From assembly GCA_037127315.1 (NCBI GenBank), contig JBBBDQ010001122.1:6403501-6467500 (forward strand): DNA of 64,000 nucleotides. Direction: 5' to 3'. Below the pieces are notes generated by a model, which did no database searches, had not been told where the DNA came from, and worked only from the letters and a program-made list of their open reading frames with translations. Source of the stretch: Ascarosepion bandense (lineage: Eukaryota > Mollusca > Cephalopoda > Sepiida > Sepiidae). Numbering within the stretch: the stretch's first letter is position 1; every line of letters begins with the position of its first letter. Below are positions 21,391-33,166 of this stretch, in pieces. A program made the translations under genes and the position numbers.

Positions 21391-21789
21391 TTTATTGAAT
21401 AAATTCATTCTTTAGTATTTCAAGATATTTCTATACAACTTTGGTAAATATATGTTAAAATGGGAAGTCAGAGTTATTTTCATTTGTATGTAATTTAGAC
21501 GACAGTTTATACATCACCTCTTACTGTGTTACACATACATGTCAAGGAAAACTATCTTTGGTGATATCGCTAAGCCATACAGGATCACACTGTTTTTCTG
21601 GTGTAGAGGAATTATAACTGTGAATAAATAATTATAAAATCCATAATATCTATATATACAAAAATACTCGTAAAAATGAGCAATAGAAAAACATGAAAAC
21701 AACAAAACGAGTATTGTTTGTTATTTGGTTGTTATGGGGTGTTGTAGAAAGAAGAGAGAGTACTACTGATTAAAATTGTGAGCGGACCT

Positions 21790-22570
21790 GAAGCAGACTA
21801 CCACCATGTTTATTTTCGTTGGTTTTCATTTTTTTTTTTTTTTTTACTTTTTTCAGCACAGTTCTATCGATTTTTACTTAAACTTTCGGATTATCAAAAA
21901 GAATTTTGAAAAATTACAATATTTAAACAAATTTGGTGGGGCTCAGTTTCTCATACAACGTTAAAGTAAATCGATCCTCCATTTTCAATCCACTCGTGTC
22001 GGGGTCGCTTTGTTTATGTTAATTTCGTTGTCTTTCAATTTTGTTTTTTTAATTTTTTCAACGTAGTTCTATCGATTGTTACTTAAACTTTCCGATTATC
22101 AAAAAAAAAAAAAAAAATTAAAAATTTACAATATTTAAACAAATTTGGGAGGGGATCAACTTCTCATACAACGTTATAGTAAATCGATCCTCCATTTTCA
22201 ATCCACTATAAGGTTGCATGAAAAACTGTTCTCCCCTCACAAAAATCGTTTAAATATTTAAATTTTTGCAAATTTATTTTGTAAATCGTAAAGTTTAAGG
22301 TGTAAAAGATAACATTGCACTGAAAAAGTCCAAAAAATTTGATAATGAACACATTTACAGGTGGCGGTAATGTCGTACCGGCGACTGGTTTCAAAATGGA
22401 GGCTCGATTAACTATAACGTTGTATGTGAAACTGATCCCCCCAGAAAATGTTTAAATATTGAAATTTTTCAATTTTTTTTTGTCTATCGTAAAGCTAAGT
22501 GGGTAATCGATAAGACTGCGCTGAAAAAGTAAAAAAAAAAAAAGAATGAAAAACAACGAAATTAAATGTG
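21790..22570. repeat. Fold-back cluster of four about 160-bp units
   Basis: Two direct units (21835-21998, 22050-22206) share GTTCTATCGAT, CTTAAACTTTC, GATTATCAAAAA and GATCCTCCATTTTCAATCCA. Two inverted, more diverged units follow (22207-22345, 22385-22560), with AAATGGAGGCTCGATTAACT and ACTGCGCTGAAAAAGT. Outermost bases also match inversely: CGTTGGTTTTCATT near 21818 and AATGAAAAACAACG near 22545. It resembles a fold-back or MITE array. No coding content. Confidence 0.7.
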
Positions 22571-24096
22571 GGTTAGTCTGTTTCAGGTGCGCCAAATTGT
22601 GATTTTTGCGGTCAAATGTAGATCAAATATGGATCGGAATCCACAGGCGGATAAGATAAAGAATAAGCAAAACGTATACAGTCTTTCTCATATGTTTTTT
22701 ATAGATGTGTCCAACTAATTTGGTTAAAAATTTAGTTTTTTTTACCTTAAATTTTTGTTGAGTACTAAAATGTAACTATTATGACCAGAAAAGGAAAAGG
22801 AGACAATATTTTTGTTGATGCATGTGTTAATGACCTGTTCATGTGGTTTGCTTGTCCAATAGTGAGAATGTCACGTGTTTGTGTGTGTAGAGGAGAAAAG
22901 TGGGGTCGATATTCATTAGTTTAGAATGAGTGAAGTAATGATAATTATAATTGTTACAATTATTTTTGACACTATAATTAATTTTTATTCATTTTCTTTA
23001 TGGACACGACACCGTGACAGTATAATTAATTTTTTTATTTATGTATTTCTTTATAGACACGATAGTGGTAATGATACATTGGCCCTGACGACATGCCTGA
23101 CCTCAGAGTCATCATCTTATTGGGATTTTGTTTTAGGCACTGTGGCCGTTAATACCATTGATAATGTTTGTTGATACGGTTAATGTATTTTTTTTTTGCT
23201 TGTTTCGACATCATATCTCATGTAGTTCAAAAATCACCTTCCACAGATGCCTTTTGAGCAGTATCTTGATACTGAAGATGCAAAAGTTTAACTGTAATTG
23301 TAGGACCTATCAGAGTTATTATTATAAACAAGCGACTTCGACATAAAAGAAGAGCATGATAATAAAACGTATTTCAATTAGCAGCTAATTGTATTGCCGG
23401 AAATTAGGGGAAAAAAAAACTATAGCCAGCAAATGTCGTTAATGATAAAAGCTTATGAAAACAAACCGCGCGTGGACGCTTAACATTCAAACATGAGTGC
23501 GCACATGCAGAGGTTAATAACGGACCACTGTTTGAATGTGTAAAACGTTGCACTGCGTGACGAGCAAGAGAGGACCCGATAACTATTTTTTGTTGCTATT
23601 TTTGGTGAGGTATATTCACCTTAAAAGAAAAAAAAAATATGGTGTTACGCCCTTACGAGATAATTTTTTCACTTTTATATTTTTACTTTTTTCTTTCTTT
23701 GTTACGAACTGTTCTATAAAAGTACGGGAGAGAGAACTTAACTGCTTATTGACAATACTAAACACAGTCGACGTGTGCCGGTTAAACCAGAACACACCCT
23801 AACGCGCACATGCGTATTCAATGCAGAGATAATTACATAACGTTAAGTCAGATATTTATTATTTACACAATTAAAGCGTTGTTCACAGATTTCAAAGTAG
23901 ATGAGCACACCTGATAGCCAGGAGAGAGGCAGTCTGCATTGTTAATAAGTAGTAACTGACTGTTTTGAAAATCAGGCTTAACTTGTCCATCCACTGGATT
24001 TGAACTCTATCCACTAAATTCACAACTGTTTGAACCAGAGTTCAAGATTTTCCTTTTTCAGCCTCGTCTAGAAAAAACAATGTTAGTCGCCATAAA

Positions 24097-24469
24097 TCTA
24101 AACTTATTTATAAATGGAATTTTGTCTGTGTGTGTGTGTGTCTGTGTGTGTCCGTTACCTATAGACTCCGAAACGGCTGAACAGATTTTCTTTAAAATTT
24201 ACACAGTTATACTATAAGCGTCTGCGATTGTTCTTAGCTAGGTTTTGTGTCGAGGTAACCCCGATAAATATCGAAAATCGATAATCGAAAAAATCGGGTT
24301 ATAGAAGGAATGGTCCGATTTTAATGAAATTTGATACACTCATAGACAAAGATATAAGAAATGATATTCAGAAGTTTCAAGGTTTCAGTTATTACAATAG
24401 TGCAGAAAATCGATAATATATATATATAAGCTTTCATTACACCCGAGCAACGCCGGGCTATACTGCTAG
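24097..24469 (+). mobile_element. Non-autonomous Helitron copy 3, compact
   Basis: A|TCTAAACTTATTTATAAAT start, interrupted (GT)n at 24127-24150, CCGTTACCTATAGACTCCG, ATCGATAATCGAAAAAATCG, then ACCCGAGCAACGCCGGGCTA and CTAG|T end. Only 373 bp, with both termini intact. Confidence 0.9.
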
Positions 24470-24857
24470 TTTTATTTAAATGTTCCGAAATAAACCAACA
24501 TAATAAATACACCGTTTAAAAATGTGTAGGTTGAAGCTTTAGGGAGATGGTTAATGTTGCTTTGATTCGGCCTTGTGTCATACATAACCGAACTCCCTAC
24601 AGCTTACAAGTTTTATCCAGAATTATCATCATCAGAATTATCAGAAGGTTTTCATCAGAAGGTTGGTTGTCGGCAGGTTGGAATGTGTGGAATAGTGTGG
24701 AAAAGTGAAAGAATAAAATACATACATCTTTCATGTTAAAATAGAAATTTATTAATGAAAAGGATAACAAGAATGGGTAGCAGTAAATGTCCTTTGAGAA
24801 AGTTAACGGTATCAAGAGTTCGTACAAATGTCCGTAGTAGTAATTTGTTGAAAGAGT

Positions 24858-24892
24858 ATGTATGTATGTATGTATGTATGTATGTATGTATT
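24858..24892. repeat. (GTAT)n microsatellite
   Basis: About nine TATG units. A similar array is at 59070-59106. Confidence 0.9.
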
Positions 24893-25439
24893 CAGTAGGA
24901 ATGTCTTTGAATGGAGAAGAAGAAGTAAAAGGAATCAGCACGCGAGAAGGAAAGAGAAAGAGGACGAATGTCCTAGTTGACTTGAAGCTTCTCTCATTAC
25001 ATTTTAGCTGTGTCTCTCGCTGCTCCCATCTGAGTCTATTCACTGGTCCTTAAGTAATTAAATCTGGTCATGAGACCGGCTCTAGAGGAACTTTCTGCTT
25101 TAGGTGTGAAAAACGTCTGACTGGCGTCACTGTTTATTTTTCTATTTCGTATCCAATCAGGATCCAGGATTTGCTTTTCACACTGACTTGTGAAATTTGC
25201 CATGGTTTGGGTTTTCCCCAAAATGTTTTAGCCGTTTGAATCCACTTTTGCGGATGTGCAATTTTACTGTGTATATTTTAGTTGGGTTTTTCCAAAATGC
25301 TTTTAATTCTTAATTTCTTATCTGCCACAAGGTAATAAATTTAAGTATTTCCACAGAAACGCAATATCTAAGGTCAGGGCCGGCGCAAGTGTTTCGTGCC
25401 CAACGTCTACGATATCCCTCACTCTATGATACGTGTCCA

Positions 25440-26200
25440 CCACCCCCACTCTACGACATCTCAAACTTAAAAATTTACGAAAATAATATCCGTAATCTAA
25501 TGTTTTATTGAATTTATGGTATTTTGATTTTAAATTTACAAAAAAAAAAGAAAAAAAAAGAAAAATCAAAATTATTTAAAAAATATTACTAGTCACTAAA
25601 TTGTAGTAAGCTTTTCGATTTATGGTTAGTAAATATATGTTTTTCTTAATAACACTATCACCTAACCAGTACAAATTAATTCAGAAATTTAAAAGATTAA
25701 AAAATTTCTGTATTTGCCTAAACTTCTGAGGTAGTATTTACATTATTTACACTGTTCAGACTGTTGTCCCCAACTTTATTGCCATGGTTATGATGCTTCG
25801 GCGGTTGTACGCTCCGACCTTCTTCAGATGCTAGGAATTTTGAACCGAACTCTTCATTTCGATCGCTGGGGTATATAATTCTCATTCCGAGTGCAATGCC
25901 ACTTTCGGATGCCATGTAGTTATCTCCCTTTAACTCAAATCTCTAAGTTATTTGCTCACCACTGCTGTAGCCAGGTATTGAACTCACAACTCTTTGGGTC
26001 AAGAAAGAAGAGGACAACAGTCCTAACAATGTAAATAATTTAAAATTTTATAAATTATTCTAATCAAAATAAAAGAAATGAAAACAATTCTTGTAAAAAT
26101 TAATTAATCATCGAAATTTTTTAAAGACAATATTGTCCACAATATATAAATAGTAATGAAAGTAATTAAATAATGTTTCGGCTTGAATGAATTTTCATAT
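25440..26200 (+). repeat. R repeat fragments flanking a SINE-C
   Basis: TAATCTAATGTTTTATTGAA (25496-25515) matches 17540, and GAAAACAATTCTTGTAAAAA (26079-26098) matches 50845 and 52690, so an R copy appears split by the SINE-C at 25719-26000. Confidence 0.5.
25719..26000 (-). mobile_element. SINE-C with CTGAAGA...CGAAGC module
   Basis: On the minus strand: tRNA-like head with box B GAGTTCAATACC (25975-25986), body ATAACTTAGAGATTTGAGTT, GGAGATAACTACATGG, then CATCTGAAGAAGGTCGGAGC and CGCCGAAGCATCATAACC. The last part is a decayed member of the module found intact at 61881-61914. No LINE-type tail is clear. Confidence 0.65.
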
Positions 26201-27299
26201 TTTATCTAATCCCCTCCAATGTCTAGTAAAATCCAACATAACTAAACGCCTTTGATATAGATAAAACAAACAGGGAAACAAACAAAAAAGAAAGAACGAA
26301 ACAAACAGGTAGATAGACACACTCTTGTCTCTGGACATTCGAGTTGATAAGTTATCTACTTTAATTTGATTTATGGTTACTCCTTATCTTCAGAGATCTC
26401 AAAACATTTTTTTCTGTTACAGTTTTGTCTTTCTTTCATTCTAAAATGAGGAAGCCTAAGAGAGCAGACGTTATCTGAGCGAAACGCGTATTTAATAAAT
26501 TTTCCACCTTGTCTCAATGAGTTGAATGTAAATTGGGAAAACGATAGGAAACTTCGTGCCAATATCGCAACCGGTGACATTTTGCTAATATCTTGCGAAT
26601 CAGTTCTGATTTTTTCTTTGACTCAAACATTTTTGGAGCACAGTCCACTGCTTTTTTAACCACTAAGCACCTTATCTTGGACAAATCAATTCTAACTTGG
26701 GGAGCCTTTCGTTCATTTCTAGGTAAGACATTATTTTATTAAAAAACAAACTCGATGCTTGTGAAGGGAATTGCATTCTGGTAACGGTGATATGAGCAGG
26801 ATCGCTCTCATTTCAACTGAAAATCGTTGTGATTAGTTAACCTAATCACTCAACATAATGTTCTTTCGTTCGTGGAGATAAGGTGCTTTTATCCGGGATG
26901 TAGACACGATTTTCTTCGATTTTTGTTTTCGTAATTGTCTTTTCGCCAGTGAATGTCCTATGTAAAAAAAAAAGTGTCGACCAAGAAGAGAAAGATAAAC
27001 ATTTAAATAATTTAATAGATGAAAATAACCATTAGCGATTAATGTTCTAAGCTCCACTACGGAATGAAACGTTCTTGAAGTTGTAAGTCATGAAAAGAAA
27101 AATAAGTTTGAATATATTTTTAAAGCATGCAAAATTTTGACAAAAATGAAAAGAATTGAATAATTGCAAAAATTCGCAATTTGAACTTTTCCACAAGAAA
27201 CTATGGAACAAAGACAGCAAGATGACTAAACGAATTAAATTTAAAAAATAACAAAAAAAACAAACAAACAAAAAAACCCCCAAAAAACAAAAAACAACA

Positions 27300-27628
27300 A
27301 CAAAATTCTACATTATTTACACTGTTCGGACTGTTGTCCTCATCTTTATTACCATGTTTATGACGTTTCGGCTGTTGTACACTCCCGCCTTCTTCAGGTG
27401 ATAGGAATTTTGAACCGGTTCCTTTATTACGATCACTGGACACAGCTCAGTGGATATAGGCGCTAGTTAGTTCCAGTGACTTGACACAAAGAATTTTAAG
27501 TTCAATTCCTGGTTACAGCAGTAGTGAATAAATAACTTAGAGGGCCGAGTTGAAGGGAGATAACTACATAGAATCCGGAAGTAGCATCTCACATGGAATG
27601 AGAATTATATACCTCAGTGATTGAAATA
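27300..27628. mobile_element. Rearranged SINE-C (module and head in opposite orientation)
   Basis: The module (CACCTGAAGAAGGCGGGAGT ... CAGCCGAAACGTCATAAAC) lies on the minus strand at 27300-27405, while the tRNA-like head (GCTCAGTGGATATAGGCGC, box B AAGTTCAATTCC at 27509-27520) and the body run on the plus strand from 27440 to 27628. In the other copies both parts share one strand, so this locus has an internal inversion or two abutting insertions. Confidence 0.6.
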
Positions 27629-27779
27629 AAAAGTTCAGTTTAAAATATGAATAAATATTTAACTTAACTATTTAAAATCTCTACATGTTAAAGCTTCATT
27701 TTCCTTCAAACATGTATTGAGCACTTTCTAATTCAACTGTTCATTGATCTAATTTAAATCTAACCTATAACTGTTTAGT

Positions 27780-27900
27780 ATATATATATATATATATATA
27801 TGCGGTAATATTTTTATTATAAGTTTATAATAAAAAATAGTTTACTGCAACACAAGAGCCGTTGTGTTTCGGTACTATCCTCTTAGAACCTTGTCGGGAA
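27780..27900 (-). repeat. (TA)n plus decayed hammerhead-like hairpin
   Basis: (TA)n at 27779-27800, an imperfect hairpin 27801-27850 (GCGGTAATATTTTTATTATA and its near complement), then on the minus strand CTAAGAGGATAGTACCGAAACAC with a possible six-pair stem III (ACACAA/TTGTGT). The CTGANGA box is lost. TGTATTGAGCACTTTC at 27714-27729 matches the segment beside other hairpins. Confidence 0.45.
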
Positions 27901-28351
27901 GTGAAATATTTTTTGTTAAGAATCATCATTATATATAGAAGCTTAAAAACAACACAATTTTTACCAAATCAAGACAATTAAGGTGGGGGATTTTCAGAGG
28001 GTTTGTTTCAGTGAACCAATAGAAAGTTAGGTTATGTTACATAGGAGAAATTTGTTTGTAAGGGATAGCGACTTGAAATGACTTAAGATCTGGACATTTC
28101 CCATGTCAGCGATGAAATAAACTGAATGATACATATGTAGCATCTAGCAAGTTGTTTTTAAGCATTCGTTTTGGAAGCATTAAAATTTATGAGCCATTTT
28201 TTACCCCAGGTCACCACACATTGGAGGTCTTTCTCAAGATCGACAGCGAGATTATCTTTGACTGCCTTGGTAGTTTTCTTACTGAAGTGGAAGTAAATGG
28301 TGGTGTCATCAGCGTAGATGCCTACTTGGCATTTGATCACATTAGGGACAT

Positions 28352-28869
28352 GCTTACGGCCATATCACGTTGAATACACCGGTTCTCGCTCGATCACCGA
28401 AGCTAAGCAACGTTGAGCCTGGTTAGTACTTAGATGGGTGACGCTTGGGAATACCACGTGCTGTAAGCGTTTAGTGACGGATGTGCGTTGTGGTGCAGTG
28501 GATATTGGCTCGGAAAGAGAAATCGGTGAGCCGAGTTCGAATTCCAGTTGAATACCCTGCATTCACTTAAGCAATGGTACCCTTGGGAAAGGTATTAATC
28601 CGTCCCTTCCCTCCAATTATGCGTTACATAACAGGGTAGGACTTGGGGACCCTGCCCTTTAAAACAAATCCTAATGAATATTGATACTTGAAAAGAAAAA
28701 AGTATTACTAAACACAAAAACTTATATAAAAACAACAATAAATTGTTGAAAGAAAAAGGTTTTATCAGCAATAAATAAATAACATTTAGTTAGCAATAAA
28801 TAACCCGCCGAGGTTGATATGCCATAAAACAAAAACAAAAAACAAACAAAAAAAAAACAAACAAAAACA
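28352..28869 (+). mobile_element. Composite 5S rRNA-tRNA SINE
   Basis: A 518-bp insertion between copies of a 13-base target duplication (ACATTAGGGACAT at 28339-28351 and ACATCAGGGACAT at 28870-28882). It begins at the 5' end of a 5S rRNA-like sequence (GCTTACGGCCATATCACG, 28352) with box A AAGCTAAGCAACGTTGAGC, the intermediate element AGATGGGTGAC and box C-like TGGGAATACCACGTGCTG. A SINE-A tRNA unit follows directly (28488-28630: box A TGGTGCAGTGG, box B GAGTTCGAATTCC). The tail differs from other SINE-A copies and ends GAGGTTGATATGCCATAAAAC plus (AAAC)n. Confidence 0.88.
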
Positions 28870-30516
28870 ACATCAGGGACATCATTGATAAAGATCAAAA
28901 TGGGCGTTGGGTCTAGGGTAAAGCCATGGGGGACACTCGTATGATAGGATGTGGAGACATGCCCGTTCAAGACAACCTTCATTATGTGGTTTGATAGGAA
29001 CGATTGGATCAAACCAAGCAAACGTCCAGTGATACCATATCCAAGTAGCTTGTGCAGAAGGCCAACGTGCAAGACCCCGTCAAAAACCTTGGAGATATCC
29101 AGAGCAACAGCTCGAGCTTCGCCGTTTTTATCTAGGGCCTGGTATATGTACTCGGTGATGGTCGTTAGCAAATCAGCTGTAGACCTGGCAAAGCGGAAGC
29201 CATACTGTCCGTTTATGGGTGGTGAGATGCTGAAGTATCTCAGCATTGATGATAGCCTTGAACACTTTGTCGAAATCGGTAGGAGGCTGATAGGGCGATA
29301 GTTAGAGGGTTCTGAGGGTTCTCCAGCGCTCTTAAATACAGGAACCATAGAGGAAGACTTCCATAAGGCAGGAAAGCAAGAACCAGAGAGGCAGTAGTTG
29401 TAGAGGAGAATTCAAGGGCACATTTCTTCAATATAATGAACGGGATTACGTCACCTTCTCTCACCTTATGTGGATTAAACTTTGAAATTATGTTAGAGAC
29501 CAGCGAGTAATATGAACGACACTCAATTCAGCCTCAGTTCTAGTTGAGAAGTCGGGTGCCGATACCTCAGATGAATCAAACCTTGAGTTACAGGAGAATC
29601 TGCAAGCAAGGCATTCAGCCTCGTCCACTGAAGTTGTGAGTACCTCAAATTGATTGATTAAAGTGGGGATTGGGGGCTTACTGTTATTTAACACCTTTTT
29701 ACAGAGCCGCCGCCAGTAGTTTTTGGAGCCCAACTTGCGAGGTGCTATACGTTGTTTCATTTTTTCCAGCAAACAACAGCTTAGCGTCGTTTAGTATCCT
29801 CTTACACTGATTACGAGCAGAGGCAAAAAGGCGCCTATTATGATCAGAAGCGTGGCTCCGATAAAGCCGGAAGAAGTGGGCAATAACAACCGAGCAAGCA
29901 GGAGAGAACCAGAGGGACGAATGAGGTTTAAGTCGTAACTTCCTGGCTGGGATGAAAGCATCGGTGTCCGCTTTTACCGATGAAGAGACCTCGGATGCAC
30001 AGTCTTTAACGGGGAGACTAAAAACTTTATTCTAAGGGACGTCACACAGGAAATCGCGGAACGACTCCCAGTCTTCTCTTTGGTAGCAGTAAGGTATTCT
30101 GCTAGTCTAGAGTTCCTGAGAAGAGGGGATATGAAAGGAGATATTAACAGAAACCACAGCATGAGAGTTGCCAAGAGGGAAAAGTTGCATAACATGTCAA
30201 GAATCAAGGATAGAAATGAAGCAGAGATCTATCAGTGAGTCAGTTCCATTAGTGTTATTAGAGAAACGCGTGAAGAAATCAACTTCTTGCGTAAGGAATT
30301 GAGTGATTGAAAAGTCCATGGTATGGACACCAGCAAGATCCGTGACAAAGTTTTCCAGCCAGTTGGTGTGGTGGGCATTGAAGTCTTCAAATACAAATAA
30401 ATGGGTAAATGGATGTGAGGAAATGGCCTTATCTATATTTTTAGAGATGCTATCAAGTACGTAACAGTCAGGAGATGAAGGGGAGCGGTAGAAAAAGAAA
30501 AGATAGCTAACCGAGC

Positions 30517-30522
<6 letters not shown>

Positions 30523-30571
<49 letters not shown>
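30523..30571. repeat. (GA)n microsatellite
   Basis: About 24 GA units inside the LINE endonuclease region. Confidence 0.95.
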
Positions 30572-30574
<3 letters not shown>

Positions 30575-31249
30575 TAAGAATGATCGGGAGATTCAAGAGA
30601 AATCACCCCAGCTAGAGGGAGATGTTCGCTGACATAAACGCCAAATCCATGCATATGGACATTGGAGTCCTTCCCAAAGAGGGGAAGGTAACCAGAGATA
30701 TAGAAATCAGAGGAAGGAATAAAGAGGTCAAGTTAGGGTCAGTTTCACAGAGAGCTAACATGTCAGGTGAGTTTACTTTGATGAAGGATTCAACGCTGCA
30801 AAAGTTGGTACGGATACCACGGACGTTCGAGAAAGTGATGTTAATAGGTTGAGGTAATTTATGTTTAGTTCTTACTTTGTGTGATGTCATATTTAATGGT
30901 GTTTTCCGATAACAAGAGGCCTAGAGTAGTGGTATCAGTCCGTCGTCAAATGCAACATGTGTAGAAAGGAAACTGGTACAGATTGCAGCATAATGAGGCC
31001 TCAGGGTTGCCCACCAGAAGCACTTGCGGGGACACACATCCATGCGCAACAAAATGGCACTACAAGATACCCCGATATTATTCAACTGTTGATCAGAGCA
31101 GCCTCTCAAGACGCTACGCAAGTGTTCGTGCTCCTAACTACCAGTCGGAAACTGCCAACCTGGTACCATCAGAAGGAAGAGAGGTCGCCATCATCCGCAC
31201 ACACTTCAAAAAGCTTATGACAGCACTACTATTAAGATCTAAGGAGAGG

Positions 31250-31362
31250 AAAGAAACCGGGAACTCTTTCCTAAACAGGAAACAAGGCATGAACCGCTAC
31301 TCCTGTTCAAAAGAAGAGGGAGGAGTATAAACCGGGCGAGAGTAGGGTCTATCTACTCCAAT
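31250..31362 (-). mobile_element. SINE-B copy, partial
   Basis: Reverse orientation: CCTAAACAGGAAACAAGGCA and the start TTGGAGTAGATAGACC at the right end. The GATATGATT tail is missing, so it is truncated at the left. Confidence 0.7.
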
Positions 31363-31589
31363 TTAAAGAAAATAAAAATGAAAAATAAATATATAAGAAT
31401 AAAAAATTCTTTAAGTTTTAGCTTAGTTAAAGTCATGAGATTCCTTAGTAATCACTGCAAGAGAATTTTAACATGGCTTTCCTTAAAAAATCAAAAGTAT
31501 TAAAAAAAAAATGCCCTTGCAGTCCGGACGCCTAAAAGAGCTAACTGAAATATTAACTGACACAAGTATATTTTAAAATTTATCCAACA

Positions 31590-32040
31590 CTATATGCGGC
31601 AAAACACAGAAAAAATCCAACGAAGAATCTGAGCTGGTATCTCTGCTTTAGTCACTTTCCCCACCATCGCAATGTAGCTTCCTTCTGCCTTTTCTACAAA
31701 TATTTTCACAGTGATTGTTCGGATTAGCGTTTCTCTTTGATATCTTGACTTCACAAATTTAAGTTTAGTACTTTATTGACAGCTAGGTCCCATAATTTCC
31801 CCGTTGAAATTGCTAGTTGTAAGCGTAAGTTCTGTGCTAGTAGTTTCTTCTCCCACACTTCTCGCTTTGGAAACTCTCTTTTGGCTTCCCACTCTGTCCA
31901 CTACGATTTTCAAAAATTAAAAGGCAATGTCAATCGTCATTTCCTGTTTCCTTGAAGCCTGTTCTTTAATTGTCCTCTCTGTTTAACAATAACACCTTTT
32001 ATCTAGTCGCTTCATCGCCTTGCTTGAAATTATTTAAAAA
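31590..32040 (+). mobile_element. CR1/Jockey-like LINE, 3' end
   Basis: KIQRRI, then FSTNIF, and TTGGAAACTCTC / AAAATTAAAAGGCAATGTCA blocks of the ORF2 end, closing CATCGCCTTGCTTG. 5' truncated and frame-broken. Confidence 0.65.
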
Positions 32041-32060
32041 TTCTACGAGGAACCAGCAAA

Positions 32061-32063
<3 letters not shown>

Positions 32064-32095
<32 letters not shown>
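32064..32095. repeat. (GA)n microsatellite
   Basis: About 15 GA units. Confidence 0.9.
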
Positions 32096-32099
<4 letters not shown>

Positions 32100-32388
32100 T
32101 GACGTTAAAGTTCAGGGAATTTAAACAGATTCATTAATCTGTTCATCTGTTAAGTTACCCAATTTTTTCTGCGTATCGCCGTAAGTTTCCCATAATTTGG
32201 GAAATTACTACATCGAAAAAATAACTTGATGTCTATGAATTTTTCTTCATTACAAAACCTATTTCGTGCCTTCAGTTACCAGAAGTTTTAAGGATTACCC
32301 CTCTCTCTCTCTCGCACACACATATATCCTTTTCATACTCTCTATATTTTTTATTTAATTATTTTTGTTTATTTGAATATTTTTTTCG

Positions 32389-32389
32389 A

Positions 32390-32436
<47 letters not shown>

Positions 32437-32678
32437 GTATACCTACCTATTTACAGGAATGGGATGTTCCTATCCTCTTAAATACTTGGGCATTAATGGT
32501 GTAGAGTAGAAGAGTAGAGTGATTATACTGACTAGCAGTTCACTAGCATTGTATCTACTTCACGCAGCGTGTGAGTCTTGTACTTGTTGCTATACTATTA
32601 TTCCCAACATCCGTTTTGGTGAGTACTCACGCGGTAATCTTTTAGGGTTACAACACTACGTATTCCAGTCTGTCCATG

Positions 32679-32744
<66 letters not shown>

Positions 32745-32946
32745 TCCAGTTAGGGTCGTTATATTCACTTACACACAAATGCTTTTGGGAAAGTTATGAC
32801 TTCACCTCTTCTCTTCCCAGTCTAGTAACACCTGTATCGCCAAACCATTTCCTCCCCACTCAATTCTGACAGTCTAAAAATACTTTCTGTCTTTAAATAA
32901 GCGGCAAAGAACTGATAAATCGTAGAAAACAAATCAACTAATCAAA

Positions 32947-33007
<61 letters not shown>

Positions 33008-33017
33008 CGACTTGTTC

Positions 33018-33060
<43 letters not shown>
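32389..33060. repeat. Cluster of (TATC)n arrays
   Basis: Four arrays (32393-32437, 32680-32744, 32946-33007, 33018-33060) in under 700 bp. Between them, 32745-32880 has TTCACTTACACACAAATGCT and GGGAAAG, a decayed piece of SINE-A body. Confidence 0.9.
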
Positions 33061-33061
<1 letters not shown>

Positions 33062-33166
33062 GAGAGAAGAGGGATATTGAGAGCGGGGTGGGGAGGGAGT
33101 GAGAAAGAGAGAAAGAGAGAGAGAGAGGGGCCTCATAAGCTCTATGCATATAAATCCACGTGCATA

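Larger units (their letters stand above)
28157..31230 (-). mobile_element. CR1/Jockey-like LINE, long but decayed
   Basis: Minus strand, about 3 kb. The 5' side (30612-30890) encodes the start of an apurinic-type endonuclease: ITFSNVRGIRTNF ... SPDMLALCET, continuing in broken frames to about 29980. Reverse transcriptase blocks follow: YRPISLLPIS (about 29300), QYGFRFARSTADLL, RAVALDISKVFD (about 29090), VPHGF...FINDVPDV (about 28900), then after an insertion IKCQVGIYADDTTIYF with the catalytic YADD (about 28310). Frameshifts at 29350, 29470 and elsewhere and a (GA)n at 30523-30571 show it is dead. Bases 28352-28869 are a later SINE insertion. Confidence 0.85.

Noticed and set aside
24597..25043. 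148-codon minus-strand open frame
   Set aside because: Composition is low complexity with a Tyr-Ile-His-Thr stretch from (GTAT)n; no family similarity recognised.
28352..28470. Functional 5S rRNA gene
   Set aside because: Box C region has changes, the terminator is absent at the 3' end and the sequence is fused to a SINE between target duplications, so it is a retrotransposed head.
28951..29301. 116-codon plus-strand frame
   Set aside because: Antisense shadow of the LINE reverse transcriptase on the minus strand.
30957..31330. Overlapping plus-strand open frames
   Set aside because: They cover the 5' end of the minus-strand LINE and a SINE-B, with no domain of their own.
32389..33060. CRISPR-like regular repeat array
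   Set aside because: It is (TATC)n microsatellite DNA without spacers, in a eukaryotic context.
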